NCBI RefSeq assembly: GCF_001704415.2
Contig: NC_030808.1
Span: 79,390,594 to 79,454,593, forward strand
Length of the DNA: 64,000 nt
Direction of reading: 5' to 3'
Source: Capra hircus
Lineage: Eukaryota; Chordata; Mammalia; Artiodactyla; Bovidae
Part shown: in pieces, positions 10,429 to 20,818 of the stretch
Layout of the letters: each line of letters begins with the position of its first letter
Position numbering within the stretch: position 1 is the first letter of the stretch
Notes under the pieces: generated by a model
Seen by the model: the letters and a program-made list of their open reading frames with translations, nothing else
Database searches by the model: none
Told to the model about the DNA's origin: nothing
Made by a program: the position numbers and the translations under genes

Positions 10429-10734
10429 TTCCCAGGTGACACAATCGATGGCATTACTACATGTAAAATGAGGATAATGGTAGCCCTTTGTGACAGGGCT
10501 GTTGACCGCATCAACGGCATCCATAAGTTGATTCTGGGCAAAACCAAATGTTCAGGAAATGGGAATGACTACTTATTGTCACTGCTATCGTTCAGCAACT
10601 GGAAACTTTCAGAGGAGAGAACAGCACTGATCCCCTCCATCTTCACACCCAGAGAGTGACTCTGGTGAAGGTTTCAGGACAACAGCTTTAGACCAGATAA
10701 CCGCCTGGACGCCACTGCCCAGACGTGACGCAGG
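10429..10734. other. Unassigned spacer
   Basis: It begins with a SINE-head-like ggcttcccaggtgacacaat (10427-10446) that does not continue. Otherwise no repeat or gene seen. Confidence 0.3.
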
Positions 10735-10915
10735 AGTCAGCAGAGTAGTCAATAGTAGCTGCTTTTGTGAACTGAGCATTCACTGTGTGCCATGTGCTGT
10801 GATGGATGCCAGACTTGCCTTTTCATATCATTCTGTCAACAGCTTGTGGGGCAGGTGAGGACACTGAGGTTCAGAGCAACTGGTCCCTGGTGGAGCTAAA
10901 ACCATTAGATGTCAT
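10735..10915 (-). mobile_element. MIR SINE, antisense
   Basis: Antisense MIR: gagcattcactgtgtgccat, tttcatatcattctgtcaac, ggcaggtgaggacactgagg, ttcagagcaactggtcc. Confidence 0.65.
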
Positions 10916-10934
10916 TAAGGGGGCTCCGAAGGGC

Positions 10935-11192
10935 TCTGGTCCACTCCAGTACTCTTGCCTGGAAAATCTCGTGGACAGAGGAGCCTGGTAGGCTGCAGTC
11001 CATGGGGTCGCTAAGGGTCGGACATGACTGAGTGACTTCACTTTCACTTTTCACTTTCATGCATTGGAGAAGGAAATGGCAACCCACTCCAGTGTTCTTG
11101 CCTGAAGAATCCCAGGGATGGGGGAAACTGGTGAGCTGCCATCTATGGGGTCACACAGAGTTGGATACCACCGAAGCGGCTAAACTGCAGCA
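10935..11192 (+). mobile_element. BOV-A2 SINE (BovA dimer), target duplication
   Basis: Two BovA monomers in sense, each starting near ccactccagt, joined by the linker cactttcacttttcactttc and ending gcggctaaactgcag. The direct repeat gaagggc lies at 10928-10934 and 11193-11199. Confidence 0.9.
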
Positions 11193-11199
11193 GAAGGGC

Positions 11200-12046
11200 C
11201 CAGATACCATAGTCCTTTATGTCTCAGCACAGAGGAAAATTCAGCGAGAGTAAAGTGATAGGTAAGAAGTGACTTATTACAATAGGACGTGTGTGAGGTT
11301 TGCAAGCCGGTGGGTGAGAAATGCTGTTCCTAAGAGCTTAGTGGACTACAGCTTTAGAATCAAAGGAAAAGTGGGGAAAGCGAGAAGAACGTCTTTGTCT
11401 TTCTTGAGTAGACATCATGTTTCCATCATCAGTTCCTCCTCCAGGTTGTGCAGGGTTTTGTTTTTTTTTTGTCTCTATCTGGTCAAGCTAGGTTTACAAA
11501 TTATTGGTTTTTATGTGTGTACAGAGCACACATAAAACTAATTTATTGAGCTCACTGAGGAGTATGTAGGTCACATACCATCACTGTTTTACTATTTGGG
11601 GATATGTCTTATGCTTCCACTTCTTTGTGCTAAAGAAGCCTGCTAGGTTATGTGGTTAAGCAAACCTGCTTTCTTGAGTAATCATTAACTTACAGGGGTT
11701 TCCCATACTTTCTCTACTTATAATCCCCTAGTGGGATAATCTATTTAATCATCTACTTTGTACTTTTACTGTGCCCCTATCAGAATCTGACCACAAAGCC
11801 CATGCTCTTGAGGCAAGTCAAATACTTGTGGAATTAGAGAGTCTTACCTCTGACCACCTCGCTGGAGACAACCAGTCTGAGGACGACAGTCATAGTGCCT
11901 ACCCTCTGTGTATGGGAGTACTAGATGGAGACTAGAGTTAGGTGAAGAGTGTGAGGGAAAGACTGTTTGGAAGGTGTGGAGTCAGTAAAGGGAAAAGTGT
12001 CCATCTCTCTTTCTCTGCACACATACCTCCTGCCTATGCACGTGTG

Positions 12047-12050
<4 letters not shown>
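11200..12050. other. Unique spacer
   Basis: No repeat family recognised except a short T-run at about 11460-11470. No gene evidence. Confidence 0.4.

Positions 12051-12085
<35 letters not shown>
12051..12085 (+). repeat. (CA)n microsatellite
   Basis: A 35-base uninterrupted CA run, preceded by an imperfect CA/CG section. It is long enough to be length-polymorphic. Confidence 0.98.
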
Positions 12086-12087
<2 letters not shown>

Positions 12088-12119
12088 TATCAGTGACGCA
12101 CAGCATATCACTTAGGGCC

Positions 12120-12310
12120 ATTAAGCCTGGATTAAGTACTTGATCTTTAACCAACCGAAGTGTGACCTTGGGCCAGTCATGTGCCTCTGAGTTCTGTCTT
12201 CTATAAAATGTAGAGTCAGATGTTTCCCAGCTTCCTCACAGGCAGTGTGAGGCTCATATCTCACAGATAATGTACATGAGTGTTCTGTGTAAGCAGTAGA
12301 GCAGTGCAAA
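12120..12310 (+). mobile_element. MIR SINE
   Basis: Sense MIR: gtgtgaccttgggccagtca, tctgtcttctataaaatgta, then the aagcagtagagcagtgcaaa 3' area. Confidence 0.65.
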
Positions 12311-13059
12311 TGATATCTGATGTTTTTAAATCATTTTATAACTCACACTACCAAGATTTTGGATTATCTCCCTCCCATGAGATTTCCCTCCCTTCCCAGG
12401 AAGGCATGATCATCCTCTTACCACTGATTCTATCTCTTGGGATGCTGGTTTGGAGCCCTGGAAGGACAAATTGCATTAATTTAGCTCCAGAAATATTTGA
12501 GTGGATCAATTTCCTGAGTGTTGTCAAGTGTCAAATGCGTGGACAATGAATTTTAGTGAAGAGTAATGGCCCACTTCTATCAAGAGGCAACGAGGCAGGC
12601 GGTAGGGGTGGGAGAGCTGCCGGCCTCCATGAGCTGCTCTGCAGTTCACAGGCAGGGAGACATCCATCAAAAAGAGAAGAGATAGTGGAAAGCCTTAGTC
12701 GCCACTCTTTTCTTTGTTGGAACAGAGCAATCGCTGTGTTGACCTTATTCTAGCCAGCTGTTCAGGTTGTTGACTTGGCAATTATTTTATCCCTCTCTTT
12801 GTTTGCTCTCACCTTAATGGGGTGATTAGGGCTGCAGGCATTCATCAAATGCCCTAGGTACCTAGGAACTCAGCCTCCCTGGAGGACTGGTGAGACGACA
12901 TCCAAGAGGGGCCTAACGCAGGGGTGAGGGTGTGGGGCTGAGCGATAAAGATCTTAGTGCTTCTTCCTGGAGAGGTTCATGCATGACTGGGTCTGTTGCT
13001 GTCATGTTTCTCTGGAGAACACACCACCAGGCAGCATGAGGAGAGCCAGGTCTGCCGCC
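12311..13059. other. Unique spacer
   Basis: No repeat or gene recognised. Base composition is moderate, and a short GC-richer patch at about 12590-12620 lacks CpG density. Confidence 0.35.
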
Positions 13060-13180
13060 CAAGCCACTTGGGCTGACTCATTGGCCTCTCTGAGCCTCCG
13101 TCACCTCATCCGCAGAATAGCGATGATGACGATGTCTACTGCTCAACGCTGTGCGCTGTGCTGTGCTTATCGCAAATACA
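13060..13180 (+). mobile_element. MIR fragment
   Basis: The MIR 3' core is visible: cattggcctctctgagcctc, cacctcatccgcagaatagc, gatgatgacgatg. The 5' half is not recognisable. Confidence 0.5.
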
Positions 13181-13184
13181 CCTG

Positions 13185-13510
13185 TTCATTCCTTGAGTCC
13201 TTCAACATGTGTTAACTGAGCAACTGCTTTGTGTCAGAGAGCATGCTGGGACTTGGGACTATAGCAGAATGGTGAAGATGCTGGTCCCCAGGGAGCTCAC
13301 ATTATACATATGTATATGAATGTATGGTAAATCAGTTGGTGAAGAGTGCCATGGAGGAAAGACATATGATGGAAGTGCCAGGTGGAGTGGAGGCACCTAT
13401 GTCGCCAGGAAAGATGAGGTTAAAAAGGCCTGACACAGGTAAGGAGCAAGTCAGGCAAACTGCTGCAGAAAGAGTGTTCCCAGTAGAGGAAACCGCAAGT
13501 GCCATGTGAG
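13185..13510 (-). mobile_element. L2 LINE 3' region, antisense
   Basis: Antisense L2: gtgttaactgagcaactgct, gggactatagcagaatggtg, ccccagggagctcacattat, then agtgttcccagtagaggaaa. The overlapping 154-codon minus-strand frame is not a gene. Confidence 0.65.
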
Positions 13511-15085
13511 ATAGTGTTTGCAAATATTTTATCAATAGTAAAGGATTGTCTCCACATGCGCTGTTATAGCTCGTAAATCCAGTTAGTCTGATAGCAGAGA
13601 CAGAACTCTTCCCCAAGTGTGTTCCTGCCTCAGTGCTGTACAGACCTCTCTGGAGGCTCATCACAAGTCTCAGCACCTCAGCAGTTCCTGGAACTCCTTG
13701 GAGAAAGACAAGGGGTCTCCCTGTGGTTTGGATCTGTATATCATTATTTCTATCACTAACCATCTCTGAGCGCATGTCTAAAAGAGCTATAGGCAATTAA
13801 CAAGTCAATAAGTTTTTCAAAAGTCAGATCACTTTTGCATTTCTCAAAGAAAAAAGAAGAAAAAAAAACTAGGTACTGGCCCTTTACTTTTCACTTTTCC
13901 TCTGGTTGTGGTGGAATGGCAAAGTGTGCCCCCTTGGTAGAAAATGTACGTTTCTACTGACATTTAGAAATGGCTCTGAGAGCTTTGGAGAAAAGGTTCC
14001 CTAGATGTGCAAGAACTTTCAATTATTCTGCTTGGAAAAATCATTTTTTAGAGATGCTTTTTGGTGTCAAGAGGCCTCAGCTGAGGCAGGTGGGAGAGTT
14101 AATGAGCAGAATTGATAATGACAGGTAGGAAAATTGGCTGCCAGTCAGGAAATGGCAGGAATGTCAGCAGCGAGAGGAGGGAGGATGGATTAGAGACGAG
14201 AAATAAAGAAGGGCTGCAGTTGGGAGAATGCTCCAGCTACTGACATCAGACAGTGCCTGCTCGAGACTAGGGACAGAGCTCAGAGACACATTATCATTAA
14301 GAACTTAAGAGACCACAAGGACTTTCTGATTTTATCATTTTTATGTTAGTTCTTACTTTACAACCTTAAATGAATTTAGGGCTAGTAAAGAGTGTCAGCC
14401 AACATGGTTAAGTCTGGCATTCTCTGCTGAGCCCCGAGGTGAGTTGATAATTCCCAGCTCATTTCCTTTCAGCCTTTCTGTGGTTAGTAGCAAAGATAAG
14501 CCTGTCCTCCAGCCTTGTGCTAGTGAGCTAGAAAAAACCTCTGGCCCAATAGTTACATTATACACGGGAGAATGCTCATTGCCATGTGAACAGAAATGAC
14601 TTTGCCCAGGACTTTCAGGAACTTGGTGGAAAAGTCAGGACTATGGCTCACGTTAGGGGATTTTTCTATCATTTATAGTGCTCAAGAAGCCTACCCCATG
14701 TTCAGTACTTGTGATTTGTTGAATGGCCAATTCATCAATATTTCACCCAGGAAACTTATAGAGACATATTTGCCCTCTGGCTAGTAGCCAATTGACAGCT
14801 ATACCTACACCTAGGAAAACTGGATTCTGAAATCATTGGAGAAGCATGTCAATCAAAGTTGGTTGGATGGGTGAGATTGGAAGACATGGGTTCACATCCT
14901 GACTGATCACATTCTGGCTCTGGGGCTTGGGATAAGATGTAGAATCATGGACACATGGGGCCAGAAAGGAGATTAATGGATATCCAAGCCAATTCTTCTT
15001 CCTTTAATAGACCCCTGTATCATACCTCTGAGAGGTCCTCTGGTCCTCTGATGGGGCAGGGTGTTGGAAAGTTCATTCTTACACC
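13511..15085. other. Unique spacer, about 1.6 kb
   Basis: Largely free of recognisable repeats. A MIR-like phrase may sit at about 14885-14945 (gggttcacatcctgactgat). No exon, promoter or RNA gene identified. Confidence 0.35.
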
Positions 15086-15098
15086 AATCCAAACTCAT
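15086..15098 (+). repeat. Target-site duplication, left copy
   Basis: aatccaaactcat is identical to 17270-17282 and brackets the rearranged BovB between them. Confidence 0.9.
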
Positions 15099-16156
15099 CA
15101 GTTCAGTTCAGTTCAGTCGCTCAGTCATGTCCGACTCTTTGTGACCCCATGAATTGCAGCATGCCAGGCCTCCCTGTCCATCACCAACTCCTGGAGTTCA
15201 CTCAAACTCAAGTCCATCAAGTCAGTGATGCCATCCAGCCATCTCATCTTCTGTCGTCCCCTTCTCCTCCTGCCCCCAATCTCAGCAAACTTATAAGTTT
15301 CCCAGCATCAGAGTCTTTTCCAATGAGTCAACTCTTCGCATGAGGTAGCCAAAGTACTGGAGTTTCAGCTTTAGCATTAGTCCTTCCAAAGAACACCCAG
15401 GATTGATCTCCTTTAGAATGGACTGGTTGGATGTCCTTGCAGACCATGGAACTCTCGTGAGTCTTCTCCAACACCACAGTTCAAAAGCATCAATTGTTCA
15501 GTGCTCAGCTTTCTTCGCAGTCCAACTCTCACATCCATACATGACTACTGGAAAAACCATAGCCTTGACTAGATGGACCTTTGTTGGCAAAGTAATGTCT
15601 CTGCTTTTGAATATGCTATCTAGGTTGGTCATAACTTTTCTTCCAAGGAGTAAGTGTCTTTTAATTTCATGGCTGCAATCACCATCTGCAGTGATTTTGG
15701 AGCCCCCCAAAATAAAGTCTGACACTGTTTCCACTGTTTCCCCATCTATTTCCCATGAAGTGATGGGACCAGATGCCATGATCTTAGTTTTCTGAATATT
15801 GAGCTTTAAGCCAACTTTTTCACTCCCCTCTTTCACTTTCATCAAGAGGCTTTTGAGTTCCTCTTCACTTTCTGCCATAAGGGTGGTGTCATCTGCATAT
15901 CTGAGGTTATTGATATTTCTCCCGGCAATCTTGATTCCAGCTTGTGCTTCTTCCAGCCCAGCATTTCTCATGATGTACTCTGCATATAAGTTGAATAATC
16001 AGGGTGACAATATACAGCCTTGACGTACTCCTTTTCCTATTTGGAACCAGTCTGTCGTTCCATGTCCAGTTCTAACGGTTGCTTCCTGAACTGTATATAG
16101 GTTTCTCAAGAGGCAGATCAAGTGGTCTGGTATTCCCATCTCTTTCAGAATTTTCC
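15099..16156 (-). mobile_element. BovB LINE, 3' half of a 5'-inverted copy
   Basis: The antisense BovB terminus starts with TTCAG repeats and runs continuously to ctctttcagaattttcc. Read on the minus strand it covers the second half of the reverse transcriptase and the C-terminal region. At 16156 the sequence switches orientation to the other half of the same element. The 3' end lies at the left, so the parent insertion is minus-strand. BovB is an RTE-clade LINE with an APE-type endonuclease followed by a reverse transcriptase. Confidence 0.95.
15498..15971 (-). pseudogene. BovB reverse-transcriptase remnant (YADD half)
   Basis: A 157-codon open stretch beginning MRNAGLEEAQAG carries the polymerase active-site box RYADDTTLMAE at about residues 24-34, then KLNIQKTKIMASGPITSWEI and the conserved YGCESWT near the C-end. 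It is only the C-terminal part of the enzyme: the N-terminal half is on the other strand after the inversion at 16156. It cannot encode a full protein. Confidence 0.9.
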
Positions 16157-17269
16157 TGTGGCTCAGATCATGAACTCCTTATTGCCAAGTTCAGACTTAA
16201 ATTGAAGAAAGTAGGAAAAACCACTAGACCATTCAGGTGTGACCTAAATCAAATCCCTTATGATTATACAGTGAAAGTGAGAAATAGATTAAAGGGACTA
16301 GATCTGATAGATAGAGTGCCTGATGAACTATGGACGGAGGTTCGTGACATTGTACAGGAGACAAGGATCAAGAACATCCCCATGGAAAAGAAATGCGAAA
16401 AAGCAAAATGGCTGTCTGAGGAGGCCTTACAAATAGCTGTGAAAAGAAGAGAAATGAAAAGCAAAGAAGAAAAGGAAAGATATAAGCATCTGAATGCAGA
16501 GTTCCAAAGAATAGCAAGAAGAGATAAGAAAGCCTTCTTCAACGATCAGTACAAAGAAATAATAGAGGAAAACAACTGAATGGGAAAGACTAGAGATCTC
16601 TCCAAGAAAATTAGAGATACCAAGGGAACATTTCATGCAAAGATGGGCTTGATAAAGGGCAGAAATTGTATGGACCTAACAGAAGCAGAAGATATTAAGA
16701 AGAGGTGACAAGAATACACAGAAGAACTGTACAAAAAAGATCTTCACAACCCAGATAATCACGATGGTGTGATCACTCACCTAGAGCCAGACATCCTGGA
16801 GTGTGAAGTCAAGTGGGCCTTGGAAAGCATCGCTACGAACAAAGCTAGTGGAGGTGATGGAATTCCAGTTGAGCTATTTCAAATCCTGAAAGATGATGCT
16901 GTGAAAGTGCTGCACTCAATATGCCAGCAAATTTGGAAAACTCAGCAGTGGCCACAGGACTGGAAAAGGTCAGTTTTCATTCCAGTCCCAAAGAAAGGCA
17001 ATGCCAAAGAATGCTCAAACTACCGCACAATTGCACTCATCTCACACGCTAGTAATGTTCAAAATTCTCCAAGCCAGGCTTCAGCAATATGTGAATTGTG
17101 AACTTCCAGATGTTCAAGCTGGTTTTAGAAAAGGCAGAGGAGCCAGAGATCAAATTGCCAACAGGCACTAGATCATCGAAAAAGCAAGAGAGTTCCATAA
17201 AAACATCTACCTCTGCTTTATTGATTATGCCAAAGCCTTTGACTGTGTGGATCACAGTAAACTGTGGAA
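16079..17269 (+). pseudogene. BovB linker and N-terminal RT remnant
   Basis: Open pieces at 16079-16579 (its first 26 codons precede the junction and are not BovB sense; then LLIAKFRLKLKKVGKTTRPF...) and 16769-17101 (KWALESIATNKASGGDGIPV, FIPVPKKGNAKECSNYRTIA) give the linker and RT motifs 0-2. Stops at 16577 and near 16706, and a frameshift near 17058, break it. RT motifs A to C are absent here. Confidence 0.85.
16157..17269 (+). mobile_element. BovB LINE, inverted 5' half
   Basis: Sense BovB from tgtggctcagatcatgaact (endonuclease-RT linker) to the first RT motifs, ending at ggatcacagtaaactgtgga next to the right target duplication. Its last bases (ggaaaa) match the first bases of the 3' half read on the minus strand, so the two halves meet at one point of the element. 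That is the arrangement left by twin priming. Confidence 0.95.
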
Positions 17270-17282
17270 AATCCAAACTCAT
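17270..17282 (+). repeat. Target-site duplication, right copy
   Basis: Identical to 15086-15098. Confidence 0.9.
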
Positions 17283-17299
17283 AAACTCCTCTTAAAAAA

Positions 17300-17775
17300 T
17301 TCCTCCAATATTATTGATACTTCTCTAAACCTCAGTTTTCTCTTATTAGAAAACTGGAGATGGTTACCAGACTGCTCTGCCTCCCTAATGGGGTATCAGT
17401 AAGGTTACATAAAAAAATACAATTAAACAATATAAAAAGCAGTAGTGATATAGTGAAAAGTACACTGGAAATCATTCCTATTGGTATTGACTCTGAGACT
17501 GAAAAGTCGCTTTTAGCTTTAATTTCCTGCTCTATGAAATAGAAATGGAAATACTGGACCTTTTTCCTTGTCAGAAATTTTGTTAGGGTCCAACAAAGAA
17601 GGTAAGACAGAGAAGAGACATGATGTAGCCAAAGGAACATTACACTGGGACCCGAAAAGGCCAGACTGCTGCCTTTTAATCACCGTACATTTACACAGAA
17701 ATCCTCCAATCTCTCTAAGCCTTAATTTCCCAACTAGCAAGGTAGAATTAGTTGATATTTGTGCTTTTTTGTTCA
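17300..17775 (+). mobile_element. Two possible MIR fragments
   Basis: acttctctaaacctcagttt at about 17321 and tctctctaagccttaatttc at about 17711 each resemble the MIR central core in sense. The surroundings are too diverged to bound. Confidence 0.4.
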
Positions 17776-18179
17776 TTTTTTCCCTATGGTTCTTTGTAAA
17801 GTTGTGAAAAATCAGTTGAAATAATTGATCTGTGATTTGCACCATCACTCTGGGGCACATGCTAGGTTCCTGAGTGCATGCCTTCCCACTGCATTTCTAA
17901 ATCTACCCTACTCCTCCGGGGACACAGTCTTTGCAGTGATGTACCATGTGACCGAGAGGGAGATTTTTGCTGGTGTCTGACTACCAAGATAAGCTTCTCA
18001 GGCAAGCCCTGGGGGTGCTTAAGGCCGAACACTTGACTTTCACAGAACAAAAGGCAGTACTCCATTCTGGCCATACTCACGATGAATTTAAAAACACGGT
18101 ATAGTCAAGACACTTTTCCCTCTGGACCTCAGCCACCATCTTGCCTATCACTATGAAGACCTTTCATTCAGCAATAGGC
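17776..18179. other. Unassigned spacer
   Basis: No repeat or gene recognised. Confidence 0.35.
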
Positions 18180-18385
18180 CAAGATTCAGACTCCAGCTTA
18201 GACGCACTCTTTGGTTAAAAATGTCAGAGCTAGACGCAACCTTAGATCATCTGATTTACCCTCTTTGATTGTGTAGGCGGGGGAATCTAAGGCTCAAGGG
18301 AATTCCTGCCCTAGACTAAGTAGTTGTTATTGTCATAGCCAGGTCTGGAATTCAAGGCTTCTAACTTCAAATACAGTGCTTTTTT
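18180..18385 (-). mobile_element. MIR-like ancient SINE, antisense
   Basis: Antisense words: gacgcaaccttagatcatct, ggggaatctaaggctcaagg, catagccaggtctggaattc, ttctaacttcaaatacagtg. The exact MIR subfamily or related SINE is uncertain. Confidence 0.45.
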
Positions 18386-18399
18386 ATTCACATTGTACC

Positions 18400-18520
18400 G
18401 TTGTACCACAACAAATATTGAGGTCAAATTACCTGTTAGATACTGGGTCAGACTTTATTAAGTTCCAACAGTAAACAAAGCCGGTCCTTGTCCCCCAAAG
18501 CTTAGAGAGTAACTGAGATG
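18400..18520 (-). mobile_element. L2 3' end, antisense
   Basis: acaacaaatattgaggtcaa, ttccaacagtaaacaaagcc and ccaaagcttagagagtaact follow the antisense L2 terminus. Confidence 0.5.
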
Positions 18521-18890
18521 ATAAACATTAAAATAATAATAGTAACTAGTCCAAGAAAAGTTCCATCCCATTCCTCTTTGTATTTCATCTTCTCAAAAGC
18601 CTTCTGTGTACAATTGGAGCCAAATTTTCAACTCTTCAAACTCGTTTCTAAAATGGGCACATTCATATATTCACTCATGCACTCATCATTAAATATGTAA
18701 ACACCTACTCCTACCACAGTATTTTAACAAGATCTGTACGCTATCAATGGCACTTTAACAAAACACGGAAATCGAGGCTCTACCCCTGGCAAGCACATAG
18801 ATTTAATAGGTCCAAAGTAAGGTTAGAGAATCTGCATTGTGAACAAACTCACCCAGGTGACTGTGACAAGTGGCCACATTGAGAACTCAT
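18521..18890. other. Unassigned spacer
   Basis: No repeat or gene recognised. A possible MIR-like 3' trace may lie near 18590-18620. Confidence 0.3.
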
Positions 18891-18894
18891 AGCT

Positions 18895-19720
18895 TCCTAT
18901 GTATGAAGTACCATACACGACACTAGAAAGCAGAGATACTTAAAGCCTGCCCTTATTCTCAGGGAACTCCAAATTTAGTTCAAGATGGGAGTTCAGACAG
19001 ATAAGTTAACTGGCTGAGAAGTCTACAGTCTGAGAAATGTTATCCCAGAAGCAAGCACTAGAGCCAGGGAATATGGCACGGGGGCACATAAGTCATCTTG
19101 AGGCAACTGGGGGAGGTTCCTTGGAGGGGGAGATGCTTGAGCTGGATCTTAAAGGATGTATATGAGTTAGCTCCATGGGCAGGGTGCTGTGGGTAATTTA
19201 GGGACAGGGAAGAACGGGAAGAAGTAGATGGATGTACTCAGGGAATTGCCAGAGAGAATGGGACAGGAGGAGGAGTGGTGAGAGGTAAGACTGATGAGGA
19301 GGATGGGGATCAGCTCTCGGAGGGCTTTATCCTCTGGGCGATGGGAAGGAGCCAGGGATTTATTATAAGCAGAATGACAGATCCGACTTGATCTTCAGAA
19401 GGTAACATTGGCAGCTTTGTCGGGAACGGATTAGGACTCAGGGAAAGACAAAGGGAGATGGGAGGCAGAGGCGGTGATAAATGCTGCTTGCCGTCCTGCA
19501 CAGGGCTGTGGGAGATCATGTTTGACCAAGGGAGATCACTTGATAAACAGCATCTCTCTTCAGAAAGAAGACAAGTGCCATTACTTTCATTACCTGTCAC
19601 GACTTTCAGAGTAGGGTCACGGTAGAAGGAGATGACTGAAAGGTAGCTGGTATAAGAGTTAGAAGAGGGGGAGGGAGGGAGGTGGGAAGAGAATGAGGAA
19701 TACTTGGTGTCAAACAGTGT
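18895..19720 (-). mobile_element. Long L2 LINE fragment, antisense
   Basis: Up to 0.8 kb of antisense L2 in order: aagcctgcccttattctcag, gggaggttccttggaggggg, gagctggatcttaaaggatg, gagggctttatcctctgggc, gatgggaaggagccagggat, gacagatccgacttgatctt, then the ggtagaaggagatgactgaa stretch. Right limit uncertain. Confidence 0.65.
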
Positions 19721-20255
19721 TTAAAATATCCTTTTTGCATCACACTAGCTCTTAATTGGCACCAACTACTGAGGGGCTGATTGATCCCAGCAAGAGTCCG
19801 GCAAAACAGATAATTTCTTACAAGCTTCTGAAATTCATGAACCCTGCGGGGTCCCTACACACCAAGCTTTGTTGTTGTTGAGGTTTTGGGTTTTCTTGAA
19901 GGGATAAGTATCCAGGGGTGGCAGGTTTGGGGTTTTTTTTCCCCCCTTTCAAAATACAAAATATATTCTTATAGTTAATGCCTGTGGTCTTGCTGAGCAG
20001 ATGAAAAGAGGGTAGAGCAGAGAGCTGGGGTACTAAGCTACTTGTTATAAATTAACTCTTAATGTAATGGGCTCATTAAAGAGATGTTGGCTCTGAAGGA
20101 TGTGTGCAGGAAATCTAATTTTGGATTAAGGGCTTGATTCATTTAAGATCTGTCCACTCTACACTCAGGATTTGGATCAGAGAAAGTTATTGTCTACAGC
20201 AGCTTCTCATTTAGGATCAGAGCTACATGGGATTTGCTGGGCTTCACATAGGGAG
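19721..20255. other. Unassigned spacer
   Basis: Contains GTT triplets (19869-19879) and T/C runs near 19935-19950. No gene seen. Confidence 0.35.
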
Positions 20256-20259
20256 AAGG

Positions 20260-20510
20260 GAGCCTATATTTACTACTATTTGCTACTATTGAATCTACTA
20301 TTTGCTAAGTACTTTGAAGTTTTCCCCCAGAAACCCTATCAGGGTAAATAATATTCTTTCTCAGATGTGAAAATTTAAACCTAGAAAAAAAAAAAAAAAA
20401 GATTAAGCAATATGTCCAAGGACTCACAGCTGGTAAGAGTTTTGGAGAGTTAGATCTCAGGGCTACAGATTCTGGTTTAAAGTATGCTTTCTGCCACTCG
20501 TGGAATCACT
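20260..20510 (-). mobile_element. MIR SINE, antisense, with A-run
   Basis: Antisense MIR (tactatttgctaagtacttt, ctcagatgtgaaaatttaaa, aggactcacagctggtaaga, ttagatctcagggc) interrupted by a run of As at 20384-20400. Confidence 0.7.
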
Positions 20511-20742
20511 TCTCCTGACGTTGGTGTGGCACAGTCAAGGCATTTTAGATATAGGAAATTTGTGGACATTGTCCCCAGCAGTATGCCCTTTATGAGAGTC
20601 CTCAGGGGAAAATATTTCAGTACTGGAATACTCTGTGCTGCTTCTGAAAGCTGGTGTGCATTTGTCTCCTAGATGTGGATTCTGTTCCTCCAGCTTTCTT
20701 CCCTGCCCTTTGGCACATCAGAAAGCTAGCTCATACTAGCAT

Positions 20743-20809
20743 CATTTCAGTTCAGTTGCTCAGTCATGTCCGACTCTTTGCGACCCTGTGGACTGACTGC
20801 AGCATGCCG
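20743..20809 (-). mobile_element. Very short BovB 3' end with target duplication
   Basis: 67 bases: tcagttcagttgctcagtca to gactgcagcatgcc, the antisense BovB tail with a small GACT duplication. The perfect repeat tactagcat at 20734-20742 and 20810-20818 flanks it. It ends within a few bases of the same element position as the 6077-6145 copy. Confidence 0.85.
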
Positions 20810-20818
20810 TACTAGCAT

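Noticed and set aside
13332..13796. 154-codon minus-strand open frame
   Set aside because: About half of it lies in an antisense L2 fragment, and there is no domain or gene context.
15101..15120. Short TTCAG tandem repeats, recurring at several loci, considered as a repeat array
   Set aside because: They are the terminal repeat of the BovB 3' tail and always appear at its end; there are no spacers or associated genes.
15498..15971. Reverse-transcriptase frames considered as a novel host or defence RT
   Set aside because: All RT frames here match BovB in sequence, domain order and flanking tail, and all are broken.
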